A stretch of DNA of 64,000 bases from Hansfordia pulvinata (lineage: Eukaryota; Ascomycota; Sordariomycetes; Xylariales): positions 1,240,001 to 1,304,000 of the forward strand of contig BJKQ01000002.1 of assembly GCA_006538405.1 (NCBI GenBank), given 5' to 3'. A model generated the notes under the pieces. It saw only the letters and a program-made list of their open reading frames with translations, did no database searches and was not told the origin of the DNA. This document shows positions 1-10,370 of the stretch, in pieces. How positions within the stretch are numbered: position 1 is the stretch's first letter; every line of letters begins with the position of its first letter. The position numbers and the translations under genes are program-made.

Positions 1-336
1 TGAGCGCTGGGCTCCCAGCCCTTCTCTTCAGAGATCTTTTGCTTGACCGAGGCCACCTGAGAGGAAATTCGGGTCAGTAACAGCACCTATGGCAGCAAAG
101 CGGGGTGGTGCGAAATGAACAGGAGTTGCGCCAAGTGACACATACAGTCTGGCTGGGCTCGATGTCAAGCTGGAATTTCTGCTGTTTGAGATCCTGGAGG
201 TAAAGAGGTCAGCGGCGCAGGTGATATGAGATGGGAGGGCGACCGGGCAGCTTGGGAGTCCACCAGGCTCAACGGGCGAACAGCCCGTTGGCCGACCGAA
301 GCCGCAGTCGCAGCTCACCTTGAAAGTGACCTTCAT
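1..336 (-). CDS. RAD23: UV excision repair protein Rad23, N-terminal part (cut by window edge)
   Basis: Three exons are read on the minus strand: 336-319, 193-146 and 56-1, continuing beyond the window. The introns are 194-318 (GTGAGC...CAG) and 57-145 (GTATGT...CAG). The spliced product begins MKVTFKDLKQQKF and continues through a segment containing VKQKISEEKGW, which is the start of the ubiquitin-like domain of Rad23. In this family the ubiquitin-like domain docks on the proteasome, while the UBA and Rad4-binding domains (outside the window) bind ubiquitin chains and the XPC/Rad4 damage sensor. Only about 40 residues are present, so those later domains cannot be checked. The first coding exon is only 18 nt, which is why an unspliced reading misses the gene. 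Both junctions are phase 0. The identification rests on motif recognition and is strong. Confidence 0.9.
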
Positions 337-2135
337 CTTAGCGGTGTACGTGGTCGTGCACCAGACTCCAGGTGATGGTACAGATGTGTGTGTGTGTATG
401 TCTGGGTACGAAGAGCGCTCGGGGTGGTGGCAGGTGTGGTGGCGTGGTGATGGTGATGACGACGGCGATGGGGTTGGATGGTTTGTATCCCAGCGGGTTG
501 ATCTGATCAGGTCGTTTGGCCCGCAGGCAGACAGCCCCTCGTACGCAGTCTTGGGTGACGGACGTGCTCCGGTCCTAGTGGAGGGCGGGACTGAAGGTTG
601 AGCAGTTACTTCTGAGGTACTTCATTGGATAGCTTCAATGACAGGTAGTATGGCCCATGTACCGGCAGAAGTATGCGTACCTTGCTAGTATTCCAGAATG
701 AGGGAGGCACCATCCAAGGATGCACCCGCCCGATGGCCAGCTGCACCGTATCCGTCTGGAACCAACCTGTTTACTCGAAATCCTGCGGCAGCCGACGTAT
801 TATTTTTTTAAGATGTAAGGTAGTAGCCAACATTTGGGGATTCATGGCGGCAACTTATCGTCACATTATTATCTCTCTACCTATGCTTTACATCTACACG
901 TCTTCAACTCGACAGGTCAATGACCTGCTGTGCACTGCCAGACAAGTAACGGGTACCTCGTGTGGTATACACGTACCTGATGCTGGGGGAGACAACTTTC
1001 AATATGTAAATGTATGAGATCGATACGTTTAAGCAACGGTGGTCTCCATGACATGCACATGCATTACATGCAGCACACTTCTCGTATTACCTTAGCACTT
1101 CCGTATCCGCCCAGCGCAGTAGATGCACCGTAGCGCGCACAGGGAATACCGTAACGGAGGTACAGCTCCTGCCTTACGCGTACTACCGGGACCTGCATTG
1201 GAACTGCAGACCAGGCCGGGCCGCAGGCAGACGAAGACGCGCACTCTCCCAGCTCAGGTGGGTCTATTAGGGTGCCACGACCGCCGGCTCCGAGGCTACG
1301 CCGGGTTCTTCGTGCCACTCACTGGTGCCAAAGCTGAAGTGCGTGGGAGCTATTGACAGAATTCAGGTAAATGCATTTGATAATGTCATGTACCGTGTTG
1401 AGCTCCATTTTCGACCGCTACGCTTCTACAAGGCCACCCAAATGCACTTTCACTTCCACTTGTCTCGCCCTGTACTGCATGTTTTGAAATCTTTGTGTTT
1501 TATGGTTTTACTTGTTGGTTTGTTGCTGCAGACCTGTAGAGGGCCCAGCCATCCATCGGTCGTCGGGTCTTGGCACAGTCAAAGTGCGCGTTTGCTCGTG
1601 ATGAGCACCCGGGGTATCCGCCGTCCTCCTTTGCCCTAAACCTGATAGATCGAAAAGAAAGAACAGTAGGAAAGTGAAAATGGGGGAAGATTCGCGGCTT
1701 CTTTTGGCTTGCCTCTCTTCTCGGGTACAACGCCGCGCTGAAACAGAAGAAAGATCAAGATATAAGAGAAGTCGACAGGGGAAGAGAAAACCCGGAAAAC
1801 TCTATGAGTAGCGGGAGCTCGCTGACTCCCCCGTCTGAGGTAACCCTCTGCACATCAAGCGGGGCATGCGTCTAGTCTGAAGACTGACCGTTGACAAAGG
1901 GATGCGCATGTGTCCAGGGTGGGCAGGCGAGAGAAAACAAGAAGAAATCCAGAACAGGGAAGAGAAACCCATCAAAATCATCCCAGCCAGCTCGCCTTTT
2001 CCCAGGTCTATATTATGGTGTCATTAAATCGTCGTCAAAGCTCATCACTCATGAGTCTAGCCACAATCCTCCGAAGGCGAGTAGGGGTGAGCAGCTTGCT
2101 CGCCCCTCCCCTGCGTCCGGAATCCCGACTCTGGC
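337..2135. other. Intergenic, RAD23 upstream / membrane-protein downstream
   Basis: This stretch holds the RAD23 promoter and the 3' flank of the membrane-protein gene. A short TG run lies at about 384-399, close to the RAD23 start. The reading frames here are short, and none has a recognisable motif or a plausible splice partner. The part from 600 to 1500 is noticeably more AT-rich than the gene bodies. Confidence 0.6.
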
Positions 2136-3719
2136 CTACTCATCGTCGTCCTCGGCAGGAGGGGTCTGGTCCCGCAGCTTGCGCCCCGTATACTCGGTAA
2201 GGCTGGTGCGCGAGCCAGCTGAGAGCACCCATTCGGGAATGGGTGGCGTCAGGGCACGTTCTTGCGCCCACTCGGGGACCTCAGGCACGGTGAGGTCGCA
2301 GTTGCTGTACATGCTGAGCGGCGATACCTTACGGAAGCTTTCGGTACTGGCCGTGTGGCTGAGTGATGAACCGGCCGAGAGGGGCTGGCTGCTGCTGCGC
2401 AGACGGTTGACGGACCGGCGGCTGCCGTTGTTGGAGGACATCTCGCCCAGCGACCGCTCGGACAAGGTCTTTCCGGCGTCCGGCGCGGCCACGACAATGG
2501 TGTTGCGGGTGGTCTGCGGCGGCGGTGTGGGCGAGTCGGAGCGGAACAGCGGGTGGATGTGCAGCTCGCTGGGGGCTTCGAGGTCCTCGAGCTCGGGCGT
2601 CTGGGGCCGCTGCTCCTTCCGGCCTCGGGTCATGGGGCTGTAGCTGCGGCTTCGTGTGGCCAGCTTGGGACGTGCCAGGTCGAGCGGGCGACCCGGGCTG
2701 GGGCTCCGGCTGCTGACTGTTGGGCTGGCGGGGATTGTCTCGAGGCCGCGGGGAGCCAGAACCAGCGCCGGCTCGAGGGCGGTCGGTCTGGAGTACTCAA
2801 CGGCGGACGTGTCCCACGAGTCGAAGCCGTCTTGGTTGATGCTGGAAGGCGACGGTGACTTGCCCGACAGCGAGTCAAGAGAGATACGGGTGTGAAGCGA
2901 TCTGGCTGTCTTCTTGGAGCCGTTGGAAAGCAGGCGTGTCTTGGAGTTGATGTGACGGACACTGCGAGAGTTGGCGGTGTGAATGGAGCTGAGCGTGTCG
3001 GTGGCCGAGCGTGTGCTGTTGAATCGGTGTCGGCTGGTCTGCTCAATGGAGATGCTGACCATAGGGGCCTCGTGGGTCTTATCGTACGGAACACCTTTGA
3101 CCCGCTTCTCCGAAAAGAGACCGCCGTCCTCGACCGAGTGAGGAGCAGTGGCCGAGTCCGACGGCCATCGATTGACAATGAAATACATGATGAAGAAGAC
3201 TAGCTGAGCGGCAAAAGCGAAACCCAACGAAACGGCCACGCCCATGAGGAGGTTATTCATGGAGAGGCCCAAGTTGGTCGCGGGCATCTCGACGGCCTGG
3301 CTCGTAGGGATGAGGGCCGCCAGAGAGGCAGCAGCAGCTAGTATGCTGGCGACAACGTTGGAACAGAACCACACACCATTCTGGAAGCCCGGCGTGCAGC
3401 CAGAGACTCCGCGGAAGTGGTTCGCGGTGAGAAGGGTCAGAGTGAAAAAGAGAATGGCCTGCAGAAGGGTGCCGACAAGAGCAGCGGCCTTGAAAGACGA
3501 GTTGGCGGCCCATAGGCTGGAGGTGAGAACGCCGTCAAGCGCGAGAACCGCTACCGTAGACAGCAGGGCGGCGGCCGCGAGAGCTGATTGTGTCAGGTGG
3601 GAGACAGCCATGTTGGCGAGCATGCAAGAGACGACCCGGGCTGGGATGACCAGTATCCGTGGGTCCACCGACGGGATTCTGAGGGCAGCTCGGCGGGGGC
3701 TGTATATGAAGATGCGCAC
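2136..3719 (-). CDS. Four-transmembrane fungal protein with long basic, Ser/Pro-rich tail
   Basis: This is an uninterrupted frame of 527 residues starting MRIFIYSPRRAALRIP. Four hydrophobic segments are visible at about residues 37-60, 79-99, 115-137 and 155-183, the last ending ...FFIMYFIVNRW. The remaining roughly 340 residues are hydrophilic and rich in Ser, Arg and Pro, with many RS/SP-type sites (for example SRSPSPGRP and TRSRSYSPMTRG), and finish in an acidic EDDDE. The layout suggests an integral membrane protein with its N-terminal helices in the membrane and a long, probably phosphorylated cytoplasmic tail. I recognise it only as a conserved type of uncharacterised filamentous-fungal membrane protein. 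No enzyme or transporter signature is visible. The upstream Met was chosen because the preceding positively charged segment leads naturally into the first helix. Confidence 0.8.
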   Translation of the reverse strand: MRIFIYSPRRAALRIPSVDPRILVIPARVVSCMLANMAVSHLTQSALAAAALLSTVAVLALDGVLTSSLWAANSSFKAAALVGTLLQAILFFTLTLLTANHFRGVSGCTPGFQNGVWFCSNVVASILAAAASLAALIPTSQAVEMPATNLGLSMNNLLMGVAVSLGFAFAAQLVFFIMYFIVNRWPSDSATAPHSVEDGGLFSEKRVKGVPYDKTHEAPMVSISIEQTSRHRFNSTRSATDTLSSIHTANSRSVRHINSKTRLLSNGSKKTARSLHTRISLDSLSGKSPSPSSINQDGFDSWDTSAVEYSRPTALEPALVLAPRGLETIPASPTVSSRSPSPGRPLDLARPKLATRSRSYSPMTRGRKEQRPQTPELEDLEAPSELHIHPLFRSDSPTPPPQTTRNTIVVAAPDAGKTLSERSLGEMSSNNGSRRSVNRLRSSSQPLSAGSSLSHTASTESFRKVSPLSMYSNCDLTVPEVPEWAQERALTPPIPEWVLSAGSRTSLTEYTGRKLRDQTPPAEDDDE

Positions 3720-4307
3720 GGCGATCTCTATACCTCTCGTCGCGGACGCAAGTGACGTCGATCACGGCAGACCGGAAAGGCTGCGCGAAGAAAGAGGGTT
3801 TAAGTGAAACACGATGGGGCCCGTGAGGCGCTATGCGTCGCTTTCTTTAGCAGACGAACACGGCAGTCGTTCTTTCTGGGCGATGGCAGGCAAGCTTTGC
3901 TGCACCGTGCAAGCGATATGCAATATGGGCGAGCGGGTCTTGAATATCCCAAAAGGGATTTATGCCGGTCAATGAGGCGATCCGTGTGGTGCTTGGACAA
4001 GAAGAGCGACAGTCAATTGTCGAGGCCGCATGAAGGGGCCGCGGAGAGGGTTTTGTTCCTTTTGCGAGAGCGCCGAGGAGGGGCAGCAAGTCTGTGTGCG
4101 ACTGGCGACCAGACACGAGTTCTGGTAACAGGCAATCAAAAAAGCGAAGCCAATTAGATGCGGCGACGCGTGTGAGGGGCCGTTGCGTCGCGTGTAAGGC
4201 TGGAGCAGCGGCTTATAGCAAAGAGTCGAGGCGTCGGCGGTGGCTTGGCACTGGCGGCATATGCGGGCACAGCACGGAGAACAGCCCACGGCTACCGACA
4301 GCAGCAG

Positions 4308-4340
4308 CAAGAACAATAACAACAACAATAATAACAACAG
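4308..4340. repeat. AAC/AAT-rich microsatellite
   Basis: An imperfect run of AAC and AAT triplets lies in an otherwise GC-rich intergenic region. It sits about 600 bp upstream of the minus-strand membrane-protein gene, so it may lie in that gene's promoter. Confidence 0.75.
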
Positions 4341-7300
4341 ATGCAACTCGACGCGGTGGTGTAGCAGCAGCAGCGGCGGTGCAATCTCGCCGGACCCCTG
4401 TCCCGTCGGCGCCGGGGTTTGCGTGGTTTGCTTGGTGTCGTTTTCTGCGTGTGCAGGGAACACCGCCGTTGGTTTGGGTCGGGGTGGGGTTGCCTAATGC
4501 AGGTACGGGCACCTCAGCCACGCCCAGGTTCTGGACTCGTATACTCGCTGGGCGCTCGTGCTGGGGCAGGATCCCGTGGGATCACAAAGCTCGTTCGCCT
4601 GCTGCTGGCCAGGCTCTGGTCTGCAGTAGTGTGTAACCGGGCTCTGTGGCCAGGTCTTTTCGCGACTGGGGGCGGGGGATAGATGGTTCCAGTCGTGGTC
4701 GCGGCCACTTTAATGGCTCTTCCTGCGGGTTGCAGCGCTTGCTGGTGAAGTGACGGTGCGCTGGTGTCGCGATGCTGGTAGCATTCGCTGAAGAACGAGT
4801 TTGTGCAGTGATCAAGACCCAGGTCAGAGATGAGTCGTTGCTGGCGATGCTAGTCGAGTTGTCTGAGGCTGCTAGTCGTCCTTTGTTTCTCCCTTTTCTT
4901 CTTCTTTCCTTTCCTTCGTAGCGCCGCAATGGCTCTGATTTGGGTCCAAGGCGCAAGACGGGGCGTAATTGGTTCGGGGGACACAAGGCGAGGCTCGGCT
5001 GGTAAATTGCAGGCTGCCGTCTCGGTGATGACGAGCAGCTGCTGGTGGCGACGGTGGCTGAAACTCGGATGGTGCTAGCCCTGGAGGTCGAGTCGAACAA
5101 GAATCAGAACGTGGGAGCAATGAGCGTCGAGAAGTGTCGTTGTTATGACTTGGAAGTCGTGGTAATGAGTGGATGCCGGTTGGGAATGGCAAATGGCGAA
5201 GTGAAGATGGTAAAAGAGGCCGATCCAGTCAGGCGCGGAAGAATCACAATAACAACAACAAGAGCCGAAGCGAAGATGGTTCGGCCCGGTAACAGAATAG
5301 AAGTCTTGCTCGCAAGAAGCAGAAATGGGGGATACCAGACCCGGGGGAAGCAATAATAAAGAAGAAGAAGAATGAAGACGGAACAAGATGCATGGGTACG
5401 CAAGACGGGGGCCAGGTTCATTCCATGGGTACATGTATCGTTTAGTAGTACCTCTCAAAGATATCCCTGCGACTGCCCAGAGCCACGAGGGGTGGGACAA
5501 TTCAGGCTGGTTCTTCCTTCCCACCCACGAGGTCCAGTACTCGTAGCAATAGCAATGGAGGTAAGGAATGGGTGGGGATACCCAGGAACGAGGTATGGCC
5601 GGGGTACTCTGCGTGGCTGCCGCGACCCTCGAGAACGAACACCGGATGGGCGGGCCCATGCCGTCTCATCTCGCCGCCCACCAACACAGCCGGTAGCACG
5701 GCCACCACGCGGTACCAGCACGGGTACCTCGCGCGAGGTCCAGGTTCTGGCAGGGGCCATGGAGTGCAGGTACCTCCACGGGCTGCTGGAGGTGCTGCCA
5801 GCCTGGGCTTCAGGTCCCCGTCGTCGTCGTCGTCGTCGCTGCCGCTGCCTCTCCAGCTCCTGCTCGCTCTGTGTACCCATCCCAGCGTTTTTGATTATGC
5901 GGAGCCAGAGCAGCCCCCACTTCGAGCCCATTCCTGTCGTCTTTGACACACACTACCACCATCACACCAGCTCACGCCCTGGCGGCGCTCGTCCTCGCTC
6001 GCCCTGCTCCGGACCGCTGGCCGCGCAGAGCCACCACATCCCCGGGCCCCGTGTGAGGGCACCCAGGTCGTCATCTCTTGCGAGTCCGTGAGCCTGCGTT
6101 GGCGCCGCGCCCCGGGGCACGTGCGGAGAGGCCCTTGCGGCTGTGTGTGGCCGGCGGCGAATCTCACGGCCCTCTTGTCGCCCATGGCCGGCTAGCCAGC
6201 CACACCCCGTGCTTCAACCGCACGCGCGCTCGACCAGAATACTACTAATAACAATAGCCAGCTTCCCTGCGCCTTCTTGCCTTCCCCCGAGCAGCCGAGC
6301 GGGCAGCCTGCTGGCCGTGGCCACCAACTAACCCCGAACTGCAGCTTGTTACGACAATGTGCGACCTCGTGGCAGGCAGCATACAAACTCAACAATCTCT
6401 CGTCAGGATGCGGTCTGAGACGGCACTACGAGATATGCGGCTCCGAAGAAACTCATCCCAACTTGTTGCCACCCGGGCCATTTGCACCTCCGACAAGACC
6501 CCTTCGCCTCTTCCGGCGGGGCGGGCAGGTACCCCTGGTCAGGCACCAGACAGACGCCAGACGCCAGACTGACTCTGCCGGTGGCCAATTCTTCCTCTGC
6601 CCTGGCCTGGCCAGTTTGCGGATGCTCGTACGAGTGAGTACTGGACGCAGGGGCTGCTCGTGGGCCCCCTCGCTCCCTGCACCAGAAACCGCCAGGTTAT
6701 CCACGCTTGTTACAAGTCGGGATCCCCTTGGCTCCAAATATTCAAATGAGAAACGCAGGCCTCTTTCGTCTCTTGTCGCCCTCGCCACTGACTTGATGCC
6801 CACCACAGGGTGCTGTGCCGTCTGTGGCATGGCCAAAGCGCATCTTGTTCTGTTTACTGCCCCGTCAGGAGGCCGAGGGCCGGATGCCTCATCTCGACGA
6901 TCGGCTGCCCAGTCCGACCGGGCCGCGAGAAACCAAATAGCCATCGCCCGCTATAGGGGACAATCGCGATTCGATCGCATGCGCAGAAAATGCGTCGTCC
7001 GCCACGACGGCCAATATCAGCGTCACGTATGCCCAAACAAATCACCGCCGGAATGCGAGAAGGCCACCCCCACAACTTCGGGCAAGACACAGCTCTGCCA
7101 CGATAAGACAGTGGGCAGGGCTTGAAAAAAGAGGCGACATTCCCGCATTCCACAACTACTGCAGGTGATGAGAGGCAACATGGATGCTGGGGGATGAGAT
7201 CCCGACTCCAGGTCACTGCGACCACCGTCTCAGAGGGAGGTCGAGACTGGGACGGGCCCTTTTTCGACGGGCCTGAAACGACACATCTTTTCCCTCTTGA

Positions 7301-8800
7301 CTCCACGGAGGGAGTAAAAGTGCCACTGCTGCCACGAGTCAGCCTACGAGTACGAGACCATATACAAGAGAAACGGCAAGGCTTGGATGGGGGTTGGGAA
7401 GCCAGCGGTCTCGCTTGCCAGAACAATCCTTCGCCGCATCGGGCCACGAGCAATCGAATCGGATGGCAGGGGGTGGGCGGGCGCGGGGCGCATTTTCCCT
7501 GACAGGGACTGGCTCCTGAGACGACGGCGCTCGCCGTTGAGCAACATCGTGAGAACTAGTCGCAACAGCGACGGCGCGCGCACACATATCTCTCGGGGTC
7601 CCGCGTGACATATTCCCTCAGCCCCCAAGCCTTCCTGCGACAATGTTGGAGACGATGGGCGAGGCTGCCTTTGTCGCGACCTCGAGTGCGGGTGTCTACT
7701 CAGTAAGTATACATGCAGCCAAGTGCCCATCTCACGAATCCTTCTCCTCTTCTCTTGACCGCCTTGCGAAGAGGACGCGTCGGGCCTGGCCAGACGTGCC
7801 AAAGTCGCCAGTCGCCGGTGATGAAGTGTCTTTATGTCGCAGGATTCGGCTACCCACACCTTGGCTCAGCGCTCCCCAGGCAACCGGCGCCGCACCCACC
7901 CTGGTCTACAAGGTCTTCATCTTTTTCTCCAGATACTTCCTCTCTTTTCTCTCTCTCCCTCTCTGGATTACGGGGCCTGGGTTCGGCGACCGACTGACTC
8001 GGTGAGCGTCCCGGAAAACCCGGACATCAATCACCGAGCTTGTGAGAGGGACTGAGCCCAAGGGGGGTCCTTGTCGCGTGGGCGCAGAGGCCGTGGACGC
8101 AGACAGGCGGGCCGCGGTCAGAATGGACATTATTACAAGCCTGATATAAGCCTCGTCCTGGCGGGTACGAATACCCTGCCAGCCAGTACGAGCACGGGCA
8201 GCGCAAGCAACATGCTCTCCGATTGTGCCGCGGTCGTAGTAACAACACCCGGCCCAAGACCTGTTTCCCCCCGGTCAGGTTGGGTCGCCGCAGGGTCGGT
8301 TGATCTTCCGACGATCAAACCATCTCTCTCACCACCCCCGTCGCGGCATGATCCGGTGGTACGGCTCCACGGGCTCCCAGCGAGCGAGGAGGCTTGCAAG
8401 CCCTGGCTCGTCGTGCCCTGTCCTGTTCAGTTTGTCACCCCGAGTCCGATGCATCGGATCGTCGGTTGAAACAAGCCCCTCGGACGGAGTCAGCGCCTTG
8501 TTACACCAGCGAGTGAGAGCGACCACTCTCCGGCCCAGTCTTTGTTTATCAGGGTCTCTCGTGAGGGGCCTTGTCGAGGAGAACAGGCACTTCTTGCGTC
8601 TTCTCCCCGCTCTTCCTCATTTTCGGCCAGTGCGTATTTCAGGGTCCTGATCAATGCAGACCAAACGTCTTGGAAGGGTAGAGAAGCGCGAAGGCGGGAC
8701 GTATCTTGAAGGGAGAGCCGTTTGACGAGCACCTGCGAGAGCACGAGTACCCAACCAACAACTCTGGAACGCTGGACAGGCACCCTCTGCGAGCACGAGG

Positions 8801-8812
8801 ACGAGTACTCGT
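8801..8812. repeat. Copy of TACGAGTACTCGTA palindrome family
   Basis: A perfect 12-bp palindrome, ACGAGTACTCGT, lies in noncoding DNA. Related half-sites (CACGAGTACC, TACTCGTAAT) occur nearby, around 8741 and 8970. Confidence 0.7.
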
Positions 8813-9815
8813 AGCCATGCCGACGTCAAGGTGCATCGGCCAGGGGCCCCAGAAAGAAAAAAGCAAAGGGAGGGGCTCTGAGCCCAGGGCTGAATAGCGA
8901 CTCTAATTATAGGGATCAGGTACAGGGCTGCAGGGCCCCAGTTTGGATGCGACTACGACAAGTGTACTCGTAATAATAACTCTCCAGTGCATTCGATCTG
9001 ACTGTGTCCGCCCCCGGCACCGAAATGCGGGTACGATTGCAGTGTGAGGTGCTGTCCAGGCCCCGAAAGACGAAGGCTGATGAGGTCACGACTGGAGCAG
9101 CAGATGCGATCCGGGCTATGCAGCATAGGTACCTTAGGTAGGTATGAGTACGAGTACTCCTACACAGCACGGCCTGCAGAAGAGGGCCACATGTCTCGCA
9201 AGGATCAACAGAGATATCTCGCATGTATCCGCAGCTCCGAAGCGCAGGGCGGGCCATCCGTCCTTACGCACCCATCCCCAGACTTGACGCCGCGACAGTC
9301 TGCATGAGCTGTTGGCGCTCGCCCGCCCACGTGAGCGGGAGGAGTACGCGTACGAATGGCTTGATCTTACTACCAGGTAGTCGATGTCTTGAGATTAACG
9401 GCTGCGGGGCTACCCGTACGCGAAGCTCTGTTGCTCTTTTTCTCTTTTCTTCTCTTTCTCCTCCAGGCCACCCTCTTGGAGACTGCGTTTCGGGCCGTAT
9501 CGATGGGCACCAGGGCCCTACGTAGTAATGGCCCCTGCGTGTTAACCTGTACGCGTAGCTCTCGGCCAGCACCACCGGTCGCGTGCCTCATCTGGGTCCG
9601 TGAGCCCGTCTTTTTTTTGGTCTTGTCCCCGTCACACGAAGAGCAGGGCCGTCTGCACAAACTCGCGGCTGGCCCCGGCAGGCCTACTAGCCGGTCTGCA
9701 GTGCGAGCCGGGTGCCTGACCTGCTGCCAGGTCATGACTGGGGAAGTAATCTCATCTCGCTTTGGATCTCAAGCCCACATACTGGAAGGTCCGAAGAGAA
9801 GAACAGCCACTGTTG

Positions 9816-9854
9816 GGCAGGCAGGCGGGCAGGCAGGCGGGCAGGCAGGCAGGC
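9816..9854. repeat. GGCAGGCGGGCA tandem repeat
   Basis: Short direct repeats of GGCA alternate with GGCG for about 39 bp. No coding frame gives this a plausible protein context. Confidence 0.75.
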
Positions 9855-10355
9855 ATCATACTCGTGCCCGTACGATGGCGTACGGAGTGCTGTGGGGAGT
9901 GCTCGTGATCGCGCGCGCGCTTGGCCCTCTTCTGGCCGGACTCGTGGCGAGATTGGTCCCAGTGCCAGTGCGCCGGCGACTTCCGGGGTCACCGCTGTTG
10001 TCCACCCTGGTCTATCTCTTCATCAGCGACTTCTCTCCCTTTGCATCATTTGCTGTTTCCCTCTTGTGGCTTTTTAATCTTCCCCCTCCTGCCTTTCTAG
10101 TCCTGAGCGGGTTTTTCCGGTGGGTGGGGGTTTTCACTCTTTCTGTCTTCTTTTACTTCCGAACCGTCCTGTCGGCTGCAACCCACAGCAATCTCCACAG
10201 AGACCACAGAGAAGACACACACACACCTGGGTACACCGGACACACAAAACGCACGCGCTGAGGTGGGAATTGACCGGGTGGTCTTCGGTCGCCTGCCGGA
10301 AGCCACCAGGCTGCTTACCCATGGACGTGACTCGTGCTGTGTTTTGGGGTTTAGA

Positions 10356-10370
10356 GGGGGGGGGGGGGGG
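10356..10370. repeat. G15 homopolymer tract
   Basis: A pure run of 15 G on the plus strand. About 95 bp downstream a C12 run (10466-10477) follows. Two oppositely oriented runs this close could form a G/C hairpin or be a source of copy-number error. Confidence 0.85.

Noticed and set aside
1891..2643. 250-residue plus-strand frame overlapping the membrane-protein gene
   Set aside because: It lies antisense to the well-supported minus-strand gene and has Ser/Arg-rich shadow composition with no motif.
7643..8005. Frame beginning MLETMGEAAFVATSSAG with a GTAAGT donor at about 7702
   Set aside because: The first 60 bp look exon-like, but no downstream exon with a matching phase or recognisable sequence was found, and the rest of the frame is compositionally like noncoding DNA.
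9389..10261. 290-residue plus-strand frame with hydrophobic stretches
   Set aside because: It includes the translated GGCA/GGCG tandem, and its hydrophobic stretches arise from CT-rich DNA. No family resemblance or splice context was found.
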